64,000 bases of DNA. It comes from Tethya wilhelma. Its lineage: Eukaryota; Porifera; Demospongiae; Tethyida; Tethyidae. Under the pieces are notes generated by a model, which had not been told where the DNA came from, made no database searches, and saw nothing but the letters and a program-made list of their open reading frames with translations. Where the stretch lies: positions 99,213 to 163,212 of the forward strand of contig CAXIPT010000040.1 in NCBI GenBank assembly GCA_964030475.1, written 5' to 3'. Both the position numbers and the translations under genes were made by a program. Position 1 is the first letter of the stretch. The number at the start of each line of letters is the position of its first letter. Positions 35,001-47,675 of the stretch are shown one piece after another.

Positions 35001-35729
35001 TAAAAATCAATACCTCTGGTAGCCGTCTGTTTTCAGTGAGTTTAGTTTGTTGTGACTATGATTAAAGAATTGAGAGGGTGGAGAGCATTGGTGCTTGCTC
35101 AGGAAGAACACGAATAGAAATTTTCAATACATTTTCAATAGAACGTGGCACGGAGCAAATTTTCTAGTATACGGAGAAAAGTTAAGTCCGTGTCCCGTCA
35201 TTTCTGGTAATGAGCTCTACAATGTTGAGACAACAAAAAGATCATATACTGTTTATAAGTACAAATCGGGCCTTATTTATAAATCAACCTCTGAGAATGA
35301 TCATGAACTTGAACTCTGGAGAGGCTACATGCACTGTGCCTGAGATTAGCCACATGTCAGCACTGCCACACATGCGCATTATTTAGAACTGACTCAAGTG
35401 AAAGATATATTGGTTTCTCTTGACAGAAAGAGCTAAGGGGCAACTGAATAACTAAGTTAAGCAAGCTGTAGTTAGTTTTGTGCTCAGCCATATATTCGCA
35501 GACAAATACAGCCCTAAGGTTCAACTTGAAAATCCAAGTAAGTGTAGCTATACGTGCAATTCAGTATAGTCACGTATGCACTGAAAGAAGTCAGTAGTCT
35601 ACTACAAATTGTTTTGATGTAGTGAAGTGTGATATGGGTTAGCTAAATCAGAGTTATAGTGTGTGAACATTATAATATATAATACTGTGGTAGCAGACTA
35701 GTAATAATTATTATACAGTATTGACATAC
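35001..35729. other. No supportable gene
   Basis: One 82-codon plus-strand frame (35095-35343) is open but has no recognisable motif and no supporting splice neighbours. I would not call it a gene. Confidence 0.4.
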
Positions 35730-36241
35730 TATTTGCCTTGGTACCGGTTTTTGGTACTGTGCTTTAAAGCGCCCACGTCCTCTTCCACGACATCGTCGCC
35801 TGATGGGTCCAGGTGGATTATTTGGAGAGGGTCCATTTGGATTAGCTGCAGAGGCCGGGGGTCCAGATGGCCCAGGGCCAGGGGGAGGGCCACGATTAGC
35901 TGCAGAGGCCGGGGGTCCAGATGGCCCAGGGCCAGAGGGAGGACCACGATTAGCTGCAAAGGCCAGAGGTCCAGATGGCCCAGGGCCAGGGGGAGGGCCA
36001 CGATTAGCTGCAGAGGCTGGGGGTCGAGATGGCCCAGGACGACTTGGAGGGCCACGATTTGGTCCAGATGGCCCAGCCCCAGGTGGATGGCTGGAAGGAG
36101 GGGGTCCAGATGGCCCAGGACGACTTGGAGGGCCACGATTTAGTCCAGATGGTCCAGAACCAGGGTTATTGTTGGAGTTAAGTCGTGGGTCAGTAGGCAC
36201 GTCCCAGTTATTTAGGGGCGAGCCAATAATGAAAGGTAAGT
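35730..36241 (-). CDS. Gly/Pro-rich exon of unknown gene
   Basis: A minus-strand exon from an acceptor (catttcag) to a donor (gtatgt), open over 170 codons. It starts LPFIIGSPLNNWDVPTDPRL. It then has about six imperfect repeats of roughly 17 residues of the type ANRGPPPGPGPSGPPASA, and ends in an Arg-rich stretch (IRRRCRGRGRGRFKAQYQK). The DNA is a 48-54 bp tandem repeat. Gly and Pro occur without a strict G-x-y register, so it is not collagen. The RGRGRGR tail suggests nucleic-acid binding. Flanking exons were not found; the opposite strand is also open because of the repeat. Confidence 0.4.
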
Positions 36242-39200
36242 CTGAAATGTGAATGATATAGGTGAAGAGAAATGATAAAATATTGTTGTAAGGTTATATT
36301 ATACTGATGTATAATTTAACAGTCGGCCGATTCCTACTATTTGTATGCACTACCGTACGTAAGGTCTTGTGTGTCCTGCTAATTATTGTTGAACTGGTAA
36401 ACGAATCATCTGAAGAACATCAGACAACTTGTATTGTAGGTGGGGTGAACTGCATTATCTATTTCCGGTGCTCAAGTGTGTGAGCTATGTGAGGCAAGAC
36501 AAACCTCAGCGTGTTAGTCCTTATGTTTAGCAAGAGTGTAAATCAAGCAAAGCCTGCGCAATGCATCCGGCAAACATGCAAGAAGGTGCATGACACTGTG
36601 ATTAAAAAAGGAAGAATTTTTTTTTTGACACATCATAGTTCTAAAGCCACGTTTATATGGAAATATTTCTGTTTTGTCTAGGAAAACTGCTGCATTTTGA
36701 ATTTGTGTTTACACGATTATGCATTTCTATTACACATGCCATACTGCAAATGTACAGTGTGGACATGGTATTAACTTTTGAATCAGCAAAAATTGCACAA
36801 ATTAAGACTCTGAATAGAGCAAGAAAAACTGTGAAAGACGACGAAATTATGCAAACCAAACGAAGCTCAAACGGAGGTCTAGTCAGCTTTAGAGGCCGTG
36901 TAAGCACTGTCGTTCTCTAATGTATTTTTTGGTGTTTATAAGATGCGCAAAAATGAATTGCTTGCAAAACGATCCACTTTAAACTCCGTTTCCATTTCTG
37001 CTGCCTTTTTGATCGTTTTAGTGTTAATGCAAGCTGGAAATGCATATGCTCTTTGTGACAAAAACGTTTCTGTGCAACAAAAGAAATGGTAAAACAGCCA
37101 TAAATAATATAATATTCAAGTAAGCAGAAACTTAATTTACAATCAGGCCTAGAGATTAGACTCCAAACTCAATCAAATTCACCAGCTCTGAAACCATGAG
37201 GGCTATAAGCATATTTCGGAGCTTAGGGAGGTCAACTCAGGATTCGTGGGTTAGCTCCCACTCCAGCTACATTGTTTGCACTGCCACGCGGCTTAAAATC
37301 ATACGAACGATCAGTATCTCAGTTTCATGCAAGCATGCGTGCATGGTGGACATACCTGGCAGCTCGCTACTTGCAATGGACATTAAATCTAGCTCAATGT
37401 CCGAGCTCGTCTGTTGTGAGTCCGGATTCATTTCCCTGTTATAGAACGAAAATTGCAAAGATGAAAGTGAATGGAAAATAATTAAACTATTTGCAGAGAT
37501 AGGTAGCGTCGACGGTTCCCAGGCTCTCTCCCACGCTATTTTTGTTTTGCACGCGTGCAAAAATATTCACTAGGAGAGAGCCTAGGAACGAGGCTAAGAG
37601 ATAGGTAGACTATAACCGGAATTTTGCTTAGTACACGCATGGTCCGTGTACGTAATCAGACGGAGTGACTCACCTTTTACAGTTTACTTTCTGGAATCAG
37701 TCAGTCTACAGTTGGCAACTTGCGACTTGTCAATGAGTCTTCCTACAGTCCTGGGCTTGTCCAGCAACGTCTATAAGTGGCGCGACTTTCGAGACTGATG
37801 ATGATGAGAGCTGTGTGGCCAACTAACATGCAAGTCAGCTTGCTGAGAGGTTAGTCAGTCAAAAAATGGCTACCTAACCCAAATGGACCTTTTTGTATGA
37901 ATGCCTATATTGTTAATTTCCTGTTTTACAGGATATTGTTCCAGTAAAGATGTGGGTTATAGTTTATAATGCAATTGTGGAGGATGAATGAGGAGTGACT
38001 GAGTCACTGTTGGCTGTCACAAAGTTCTAAATTTTGTGTTTTACTTTGTTGTGGTGCACTAATTTGACTCATAATTTTGCATGGAATTGAAAGTGAAATG
38101 TACATGTTAATTGTGGGTTGTAATTATATTGTTTGATGTATAAAGGAGCAGTAGTCATGATCAAGTTTTCCTCTGTGTGTTTAATCCTGTATAGCTATTG
38201 TCCATGTCGTTGTGTTTTCATGCAAAAGTTGAAGTGTTCAATTTAGCTGGTAGAGGAGGCATAGTATTGGGACAGGCTTGGTGGAATTATAATGCCAGCT
38301 GGGTAAGTGTGCATGGGAGATTAACATGTGAATGCATGCAGTTAGTGAAATGTGAGGCTTTGCTACATCTCTGAGTATATACTAAGCTTCAATTGAGCTT
38401 CAAATTTTTGTTTAGTTGGTGCATTTGAATTTTTAAATTATAGAATCCTGATGTAAACGGAAAGATAAATGTTTCCACTTGAGAAAAGGAGCAGAGGGAG
38501 TAGGTTACTTTAGTGTGCTGTTTTAGGTCTAAATAGGTGATGCACTATATATGCAGTATGCCATTACAGGTTTGTAGATATGATTCATATTGGATGTGTT
38601 TTGGGTGACCTCTGGATGTCTGTGTCATGCATTGTCTGCCTCATTGACATATTGGACTGCTTGATGAGTTGACTGATAAGTCAAACTCAATTATGCTTGA
38701 TTAAATTAGGTATTTATAGCTTGTAGACTAGTTTCCAGGCTGCTCAGGTTCCATTATTATGTTTGCCTCCTCTCACAAACTTGAGACTGGTTGAGAGGAA
38801 GGGGGAAGAACTTGAAGTGATGTATGTTATTCATGTAATTAGTATTTCAGAGCAATACCTCTGTTTCATAATATTATATCAGATTCTGTAGTGCCAAGTT
38901 TGCAGGCACTATGTGCATGGCTAGTTGTAATGTTCCCGTTCTTTTTGGTTGGAAGTTGTTATCTATACAAAGGACATAAATTAAATGTATATTTATCTCT
39001 GATGCATATGAATGGCAATATTTCTGTTCCATATATCAGTGGTAGTGAAAGGCCAATCAGTCACATAATATTATACAATGTCATGTAACTTGTGTTTGCT
39101 GACCTGGCAGTTTGCTCATTCCATGTGACAATAAATATACCATTTAGTTTCCTCAAATTCTTTGCCAGCTGCATGCATGTATAATACCGAATATATTCAT

Positions 39201-39297
39201 AGTTTCTGTACTATGGTATTGTGTCAATCTTGCAATTATGAGGATTGTCAATGCTGTGAGTTTGGTTCTAGGCTGCATGTCTTTGGTATTTAATTTG
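36242..39297. other. Gene-poor stretch
   Basis: No coding region with support on either strand. The only structure I see is the hairpin element at 37517-37605. Confidence 0.45.
37517..37605. repeat. Tiny hairpin element ending in GGAACGAGGCTAA
   Basis: GTTCCCAGGCTCTCTCC at the left is mirrored by GGAGAGAGCCTAGGAAC at the right, about 50 bp apart, followed by GAGGCTAAG. A second hairpin with different arms but the same right flank lies at 56167-56232. Confidence 0.6.
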
Positions 39298-39322
39298 TGT
39301 GTACGTGTGTACATGTGTGTGT

Positions 39323-39360
<38 letters not shown>

Positions 39361-39378
39361 ATGTGTGCATGTGTGTGC

Positions 39379-39423
<45 letters not shown>

Positions 39424-39512
39424 CATGTGTGTGCATATGTGTGTGTGTGTATGTGTGTGTGTGTATGTGTATGTGTGTGCGCGTACATGCATGTGTGTGC
39501 TATATGTGTGTG
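39298..39512. repeat. (TG)n microsatellite, about 215 bp
   Basis: TG tract with CATG/TATG interruptions, the longest in the window. It generates spurious ORFs on both strands. Confidence 0.95.
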
Positions 39513-41250
39513 TAAGAGAGTTCAGGGATGAGGCCACTTTAATTTGTGTGTTGGTTGCAAAATTAATGATAGATACATTCAGTGTACTAGTGGCAATAGT
39601 AATTTGATGATGTTTGGGCTATATGTACTTTAAGAGTGTATCCATGCCATAAATTGTAGCTAGCTGTATGTCTAAAACACTCCCTTGAATTGTTTGATGT
39701 TTATTTTGGTACAATGCTTCCAGGTGATGATGTAGGACAGGTGAACTGTTGTAATCATGTTAAGCCTACACCTTGCTGTCTGAGCAAAGATCTAAATGGA
39801 ACCCAACACCATGCAGGGAGGGACTAGCTTTACTAACACTAACTTTGGACCACAATTATTGCAACTTAGGTAGTCTGAGACTGCTAATCTCAAACAACAG
39901 CTTTAAATTAGCCACTAGAAAGTTGCTGTGAATATGATTGATGGTAATTACAAACTATAGGCTGCATGCATGATGTCTAATGACATGATGGGTGGTCAGA
40001 GCTGGGGGAATGGGGAGGGGGGGATGCCTGTTCCTGCATGGGGAAGGTTTGAGAATAAACCACCCCCTTGTCACCTCCCCAGAGCCGGTATGCTTTGGAG
40101 AGTTTACCAAATTGTAATCTAAACAAATGACTAATCTGAGAAATGCATAAGTGTAGCTATATGTTATTTCTTGACCTCTACTGACACTCAATGGATGGGT
40201 GCTTACCTTGAACGCTTAAAATTAGGTCCATACAAATTAATTTGTGCAATTCGGTGATTGTTTTTGTTTATGGAATTTTGACATTGCTGTTTTTAATTGG
40301 TTAGGTATACACTGATGTGTTTGTTATTTGAAGTAGACAGTATAAGTGTTCTTATAATATGGTGACATAATTATATGTTGACAAATTTAATGTATTGCAC
40401 TTATTAAGGTCATGTGTGGAGGTGTTACATAAATTAATTATCTGTTTTCCCTTATCCAGTGCTTAACCTTTGGCATCTGCGCATGTGCAGCAACGGTCAC
40501 TGTAGTCATTTTGTGTGTGTGTGTGTTCCATAAAAACTGAGGAATGCTTGCAGTAAATGTGAAAGTAGTGATAGTACCCCAAATGAATCAAGTTCCACTA
40601 TAATATGCATGGATTTTTACTTGGCTTTTTGCCATGCAGTAGTTTGTTAGAAATTGCCATTTTGCGCAATTTGTGAACAGAGGAGGTTCAACAAGGTCAA
40701 AAGAAGTATTAATGCTGAATGGCATGACATTCCCAACAGTTAAACTTTGAGGCATATATGATTGCACGTGTGTATTCATGTGATTGTGAACACATGCACA
40801 ATGTTGATGTGTCACATAATAACGGTGCAGTAAAGTTGTCAGTTGTGGCGCTAGGTCATGCAATGATGGCGTAGTAAGCAAATATAATTGTAACAGAGTA
40901 TCTACAAATTTTGATTTGAACATAATTATATAATATACAAGTACAATTTCAAAACATGGTTGAGTGTGTTGTACGTGTAATGGTAAATAAACTAGTTGCA
41001 TGTCTTAGTATTGAAGTGTGTAGTACTTGACCATGCATAAGGCATGCATTAAATCTGTGCTCAATATTGTAGCATACTCAGTACTGTATTGGTGTAAACC
41101 ACTGGAATGCAATTACTGATTATCAGATATCTCCTTATATGGTTGATTGAATGTACAGTGTACTACAATGATATTTGTGCACACACACACACACACACAC
41201 AAATGCAAACACACAGACACAGAATATACACAGCACAAAGTTATTAGTAC
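39513..41250. other. Gene-poor stretch with repeat fragments
   Basis: No supported gene. A fragment related to the TAACCC element lies near 40474-40545, and a CA tract at 41180-41201. Confidence 0.45.
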
Positions 41251-41523
41251 ACAAGTGAAAAAAACATTGGAAATGTAATGAGACATAGGAATGGCCAAAT
41301 CGTAAAAAAGGAAACGAACAAGATGGAATGGCTGTTTGAGTGTGTGCAGAATTCTTCCTGTGTGGGCTGCATGTAGTACTCTCTTCCCATGTTGAGTTCC
41401 TCATGTTGCCCCATAGGAATAATTCTTTACACACTCAAACAGCCATTCCATCTTGTTCGTTTCCTTTTTTACAATTTGGCCATTCCTATGTCTCATTACA
41501 TTTCCAATGTTTTTTTCACTTGT
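41251..41523. mobile_element. Foldback MITE (family A), copy 1
   Basis: About 120-bp arms are mirror images: acaagtgaaaaaaacattgg at the left, ccaatgtttttttcacttgt at the right. A short unique centre separates them. It is non-coding. Other copies lie on both sides of the 52.4-kb gap (52188-52425 and 52579-52795), and a half copy lies at 60581-60675. The next repeat (family B) begins within its last bases. Confidence 0.8.
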
Positions 41524-42332
41524 TTGTTCTCATTTTTTCATAATTCTACTAATCACATTTGAGCTTTGTGTGTATATGGTAGTTACTTGTACACTATCAG
41601 CATTATTATAGCTAGCTTTACTAATGTCAAGTTATCTCAGGAGGCTGGAGCTGTATCTTACAAAATTTACTTGCTTTGTTCATCTTCTTATAATGACAAC
41701 TATGTAACAAAGTAGTCTACTCACCTAAATATTTAAGACTGAAAGGTAACTGGTTACAAAGACTTCAGCACAACCAGAAATCTTCAGGTATTAGCTATTA
41801 TCTATGGCTACAGACAGTGAATATTCGGATTCCAAATAACGCACACTTGTCTAACTGGAAAAGGGTCGTCAATTTGATTTCCCTCATAGCTAATGAATTA
41901 TTCACGAGTGTAGAAATTAATGGCTACCATACGGAGAAAGCGCTTTTTGTCTTGTATCTAGTGACTGAACGGGAGACGTGCAAAAACGATGCCAAAAGGA
42001 CCTGAAGACAAAGAAACCAAGTTTATTCATTCATGAATCAGCTTCTGAAAGCGAGCGGTCTCTGAGAAAAGTCGTGCCAAGATAGAAGAAGCAGAAGAAG
42101 AAGAAGAAGAAGATGGAGAAAATTGGAGGTTTGGCATAATTTAGTTAAGTACTTTAGCGATGGTTTTAGGCCATGTTTTTAGGCTCATTAGAAAGAGAAT
42201 GAGCTAAAATGAAGCTTTAGAAGCCTTATAGTGCCAAGCGCTCGTTTTTTGCAGAGTTATTCGCGTGAATATTTCTATTGCGCTAATTGGGCATCCGTGC
42301 CATTCCTATGTACCCAGTACTACCGTACTGGG
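41519..42332 (+). mobile_element. Hairpin-tailed repeat (family B), copy 2
   Basis: Diverged copy of 3776-4608, with the same start (acttgtttgttct), the GAA-rich tract near 42090-42120 and the same terminal hairpin (42313-42332). Its start overlaps the end of the foldback element. Confidence 0.7.
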
Positions 42333-43578
42333 AATGTATTGAATGCCCATGCATTGTGATAGATTTGTCTGAGCTTGGGTGCCTTCCCTGCATGTTGATG
42401 GAAAGTGCATTTTGTTTAATGCTTGAGTTGGCATGTTTCAGTTTGAAGTAGTAATACAATTAGATGAATAATACTAGCATAATTTTAGAATAGTAGGTAC
42501 TTGAGCATAATGTGGAAATAGTAAGTATAGAAACTTCGTAGCAGACTGAGTGATGGTCATCATTATTACTGTAGAAAGGGTATTTACACTGCTACAAATT
42601 TGTTTACCTGAACAGTAAACCTTTTTGTAGAGGACTATGACCGATTGCAGTAACCAGACTGGATACATACTGTATACAGGAAGTAAAATGTTTGCGTTTA
42701 GATTTTATGTATTCACTGAGAAATTTGTAAGCATATTAGCTAGGATAACGGGTACGGTTTTTAGTGCATTAAAGTGCAATAATTTGAGATATGAAAAGCA
42801 TAATTTATCAACTCCTAAATGCCATAATATTATAATTATTTGAGAATCATCCAGTTGGACTGGATTTTTGCTTATATATGTGTGTCTGGCTTAGGTGCTG
42901 AAAGAGGTAGCTGTATTGTGATTGGTTGCAAGTGTTGTTTTAGTATTACTGTGTTAAATTTAGTCAAACATGCATCATACTTTGTACAAGTATGTATGAG
43001 AGTGAAGAAGAATCAGTATTGCATGATCAGATTGTTCAGCTGCTGCATAACTGAGTCAATCCTGATCATGCAGCAGCATTAGTATTCATTTCATTTTACC
43101 ATTGTCTGTTTACCAAAAGTTATGGCCATACATGTATGCTGGCCATACTGCATGGCTGCTCGCTACCGAGCTGTCAATGTGTTTGAGGAGTTGGGTCATT
43201 AATTGTTAATTGAGTGAAGATTGGAGTTATTTTGCACACATTCATAATAGTTTCAGTTAGCTTTGCATGCTGGTTGAGTGTGTTGGGTTTTGTGTACCAT
43301 ACATGCATCAGTTCACGTGCCTTCATTTTGGTTGTCCTTCATGCAAGCCAAATACACGTAATGGTCAATGGTGAACAGCTATTGATAGAAAAGTTGCCCG
43401 CGGCATATCTCTTTGTGTGTCACAGTGTATATGTGTGTAACATGTGCATGTATGTTTAGAGTGATATAGTACATTGTATTAGTGGAAGACTATCATAAAG
43501 TCAATCAATGGACCAGCTGTTGGATTAGTAATTAATTGGTTTAATTTGTAAACATACTAAAAATCTAAAGCCTTACTA
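42333..43578. other. No supportable feature
   Basis: AT-rich non-coding sequence. Short open frames lack motifs and splice support. Confidence 0.45.
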
Positions 43579-43801
43579 TTAAAGGAGGGCTGACATGCAA
43601 AATTCTTTTTTCACCAAAATGTACTATAAGTGGTGTAAGTTAGAGGAAAAATAGTCAAAAAAATCTCAAAAAATTCTAAAGCAGTAAAAACTTGCATGAT
43701 TTGAGGTGAGCTGGAAAGGCAAATTTCTGTATTTCCTGTTTGGGTGGAGCTACTACGTGACGTCACGGGGGGAACGTTTCTACGCGTTTAGTAGCTAACT
43801 A

Positions 43802-44335
43802 ATGGCTGAACACAGCTCTTTCTCGAGCCACAGCTCTGCTATTGACAACAACAACGATGATTCAGTGCAAGCAGTAATGTTTTGAGCCTTGGTTATTCAT
43901 CATCTCCCTTTGAAAGCCAAGTCAGTGCTTCAGATAGTGATGGAAGCTCACACAGAATTGAGCCATACTTCAAAGTGGGAGCAGCTAGCTGTGGAGACTG
44001 GAGATTCATCTGACGAAGATGCAAGACAGGATAGGCTAGGAAGCACTGATTGGTGAGTGTATCAGCTATAATTTTCATACTTTTTGTTTATAAATATTAA
44101 TTTTATGTTAACAATTGTAGCTCAGGTGGCAGCATGGTCCAGGCACTGTGTTCAGAACAATGTGGACTGTCTGTGCTGCAAAAAAAATCTCTGTGACAAG
44201 ATGGAAGCTGAATCAGATACAGGCAATTGTATAATTGAACATGAGGTGTTTGGTGCTGTATGCCTTAATGTTTGGGTTATACAAAGTTGCTTCTTCACCT
44301 ACCGATATCTGTGACTGTGGTGACCCTGACATGAG
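43802..44335 (+). pseudogene. P2X7-ballast-like zinc domain relic
   Basis: The first part starts MAEHSSFSSHSSAIDNNNDD and, after a frame change, reads GYSSSPFESQVSASDSDGSS and HRIEPY. After another it reads DSSDEDARQDRLGSTDW to a GT donor (44053). The second exon (from about 44121) reads DCLCCKKN, then GNCIIEHEVFGAVCLNVWVI. These are the Cys/His spacing and CL-x-x-WV signature of the zinc-binding ballast domain known from the P2X7 receptor C-terminus and from many invertebrate proteins. At least three frame breaks make it a relic. Confidence 0.55.
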
Positions 44336-44980
44336 TGAGTTAACCAAAGTAGCTATTGTACATTAATTTACTAACTGCTTTTCATTATCTTTTCAGGCAA
44401 TACAGGTTTACTGCTTACTGACAGCTAACCTACTCTGCTGGAGGTGGTTAGGAAGGACAGAACGAGTTACGTTGCCTATATAGTTGTGCTGTCTCAAAAA
44501 TATCTAGCTACTGTTGGGCTTTATATTGGATTCAAGTACCTAGCCACCACTAACATAACTGAACAGTGACACCATCCAAACATGTCTCACAACTTGAACA
44601 ATGGCCCACATTGTTCAAACGAGAATCTGATAATATTTAATGTCATGACTTTTGATGGCAGTATAGGCTTATCAACCTGAGGTCCCTCCTATACTGGTTA
44701 CTGAGAGGAGCTAGGGTCAACTGAGTGGTTTACTCCCTCTGTACATTGTCTAATGGTTGCTTTCATATAGGTACATCAACGTATTCTGCAACAGAACGCA
44801 CATCTGGCTTAATTTTTACCTACAGACCTATAAGTAATAAATACTATGTCCGTTAGAGTGGAGCACTGACTGTAAATTGTGTATATAACAAAAAAATTTT
44901 CAACATGTATAATGCTAAGTACGTGACGCTTCGCATACCAACAAAACTGATTTAATTTTGTCCTGCTGCTGGTTTGAAAC

Positions 44981-45601
44981 CTTCCTTTCTGGGGTAACTC
45001 CAGTATCACATTTGAGCTGGGATGCTGCTTTCTCAGATGCTATACTTGTCTCTTGTGTGGGTTCTAGTTCACGGTCCAGTAAGGCCATGCAGTTAGTTTC
45101 TATAGTAGTAGACATGCATGGTCACAGTAATACCAGCTTGAAAATTGAATGCTATCTATTTCTGTCCTGTATACATGCATTGCAAGATCTACTAGGCTTA
45201 CCTTCTCTCTCTCTCTTCATAAGCAGCTCTGAGTCTGCCACTATTTGGCTTTGAACCATCATGGATATTGGTGGCCTGCTTGATGATCTCTTTCGATAGT
45301 CAGTACCAACAGGCTGAGCATTTTCAAAACTTGGTCTTGCACTAGATACTTGGTGGACCTCTGGAATATAGTTGGAATGGCATCAGATTTATGTCTTCTT
45401 CTCTTCTGCATGCCCCTCAGATCTGATCAGAGAAGTCAGGTAACCTCAAAATGGTCTCAGGCTGGACCTGACCAATTTGCTCTTGTTCTCTGTATTTTTT
45501 TGCCCATTTGCAACTTATAACAGGATCTTTGGGAACCTAAAAAGACTGACATCTTTACAATATGTGTTAGAACATCCTGCAGCAACTCAGCGCTTCACTA
45601 T
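44981..45601 (-). pseudogene. THAP-domain protein relic
   Basis: From 45601 downwards the minus strand reads VKR, stop, VAAGCSNTYCKDVSLFRFPK, then WAKKIQRTRANWSGPA, stop, DHFE, then HKSDAIPTIF. This is the THAP order: C-x(n)-C, F-RFP, W, HF and the AVPTIF-type box. The start codon is mutated and several stops and frame shifts occur. The downstream exons are still open: PEVHQVSSARPSFENAQP to RERE (ending at 45202), then TNCMALLDRELEP to TPERK (44981-45099). THAP is a DNA-binding domain found in P, Kolobok and related transposases. The gene runs towards the ballast-like gene. Confidence 0.6.
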
Positions 45602-45871
45602 GGGGGCTAGAAAACAGCAACCAGGCTATGCTTTGTGCTTCTTTGCGCTGAACTCGTTCCCCCCGTGACGTCACACGTAAACCCCGCCCATCAAGGAAAT
45701 ACATTGCAATCTCATTTTGCAGTGATTTTTTAGCTCAATTCTTGGGGTTATTGTCCACTGTAGACTTGCAATAAAAAAAAACAAGCCTGATATTCCAAAT
45801 GCACACCACCTGAGCTACAGTTTGATACCAAAAAATAATTTTTTCAGTTTTTCATGTCAGCCCCCCTTTAA

Positions 45872-47600
45872 GCTTATAATTATGGACCGTTTTGTTGAGT
45901 AAATAAGACTATAGGTACTCAAACATTATTGAATATTAGTGAATGATGTCATGCACATAATAGGTAGGAACTGTGTATGTGCCCTTATAATTACCATACA
46001 TTGAATGCATAACACTATGATATAATCATAATGTTGAAAGCTGTTTTGTGTTAATTCGTATACATTTGGATGCAAGCATCGATTTATGCGATTCCAATTA
46101 ATAATCTTGATATTAATTATACTTGAATTGCACAAATGTAGTTTAATGATCCAAAGCACAATGCTGTATACAAATAATCATTATAATGATTGGAAATCAC
46201 GGTTACAATAAGGTAAGGTGAATTGGACTATATATATATACACATAAATTGTTCTTATGTTTGTACTTAGCTACATGCAATCATGATACATGTGCACGTG
46301 CATTCAGTGCTGCCGATTGATTCACGATTCACGGTTTGTTTGCTTTGCACTTCAGTTTCTCTAAATAGAGAAAGAGTTTAATATAAAAAGAGTTTAATTG
46401 TTAGTAAATTGCAATTTCAATTTTGAGTTTAATATAAAAAGAGTTTAATTGTTAGTAAATTGCAATTTTATGTGTAAGCTCCATCAGTACAGTGTGTATG
46501 CATGTCAGTGCAGATCAACTTATGATGCCAGCCGGTATGTGCTGCAGACTGTGACCTGCATGGGGCTGTAGCTAGTAGGTTTGTGTGTTTGTTTTGTGTC
46601 CACTCATATACTGTTACAACAAGATAGTAAATAACATACCTTGGGGTGTAAGCATTCTATGGGGTTTGAACTTCAATAAAATCAATGAACTTTAACCCCA
46701 AGGTGTAGTATGTGCGTTATTTAGAAAGCGTGTAGTTGACTGAACTCAGTTTTTACTGTGATGCTGTTTGCAGATCTGGAGCATTGGATGTGCTGCTCTG
46801 AAAGTACATAGTACTCTCCTGCTACGATGGCTGTTGGCTGTAGACTGTCTGGAGTGAAAACTGGGCAAGAGCACTGAGCAGTTTGGCAGCTAAGCCTACA
46901 GGCAGCTAACTCAGCCTGGTAAGACGATGAGATGCAGTACTGGTATGACTACACAGCACATAACGCCAACAAATGACTATTTTATTGGTATGTTGCTTTT
47001 GTCCTAGGTTTAAATCATCAAACTCACACATAACTGACCCACACAGCAGCTCAGGCTGAGTAGCATTGCTGTGCGGATGATTGAGTCATTGTTCAATTCA
47101 GAAGTAGCTCAGTCACAGACACATCTCTTAGTCTGATGTTTCCTACCATTACTCGGACAACATGTTTCTCTGATATGCAGTGAGGCAATCTTAACAGCCT
47201 TGTTGGAGAAAGCGGGGGAATTGAACTTTCGACCCTGACGGTGACACCTACTGTTGAATGTCCTCCTACTGTACAAATTTTGTGTTAGTGTTGGATTACA
47301 TTTGTTTATGCCCAAAATTGTTTGCAAATCATGGCCTAAATCTATTTTTTAAGATGCATCCCAATTCAGTAACCTGTGCTAATTGTCATCCTTATGGTCC
47401 TAACATGTTCAACCCAAATTTACTCCCCTGAGGAGCTAGTATTTTGAAAGTGCATGATATTGTGTATACTAGTGTATGCCCTATGGGTGTAAGTACACAC
47501 TCTTGCTCTAACAGTATTAGTGTTTTGACCTATAATTATTACAATTGAAACTTTGATGTTTCAAAAAGTGAATTGTATGACCCAATATGCAAAGTTTAAC
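45872..47600. other. Gene-poor stretch with short repeats
   Basis: It includes a two-copy tandem duplication (46374-46468, unit gagtttaatataaaaagag plus about 27 bp) and a hairpin of about 66 bp (46638-46703) whose arms are ACCTTGGGGT and ACCCCAAGGT. No gene is supported. Confidence 0.5.
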
Positions 47601-47675
47601 CAATATGCAATATATATATTATCATACTCAATTAATATATAATATACGGGATGTATATATGCCAGCTTTTCTTAC

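Larger units (their letters stand above)
43579..45871. mobile_element. TTAA-flanked Kolobok-like element
   Basis: TTAA flanks at 43579-43582 and 45868-45871 enclose termini AGGAGGGCTGACATG (left) and AGGGGGGCTGACATG (right, complemented). Inside is a second inverted pair, GTGACGTCACGGGGGGAACG near 43758 and its complement near 45655. Coding relics converge from the two ends: a P2X7-ballast-like region (+) and a THAP region (-). TTAA targets plus a THAP domain fit the Kolobok superfamily. The DDE catalytic part of the transposase is not seen, so this is a deletion derivative. Confidence 0.65.

Noticed and set aside
47215..47240. tRNA-like T-arm (GGGTCGAAAGTTCAATTCCC on the minus strand)
   Set aside because: No acceptor stem, anticodon arm or convincing A box at the proper distance. 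At most a fragment of a tRNA-derived SINE.
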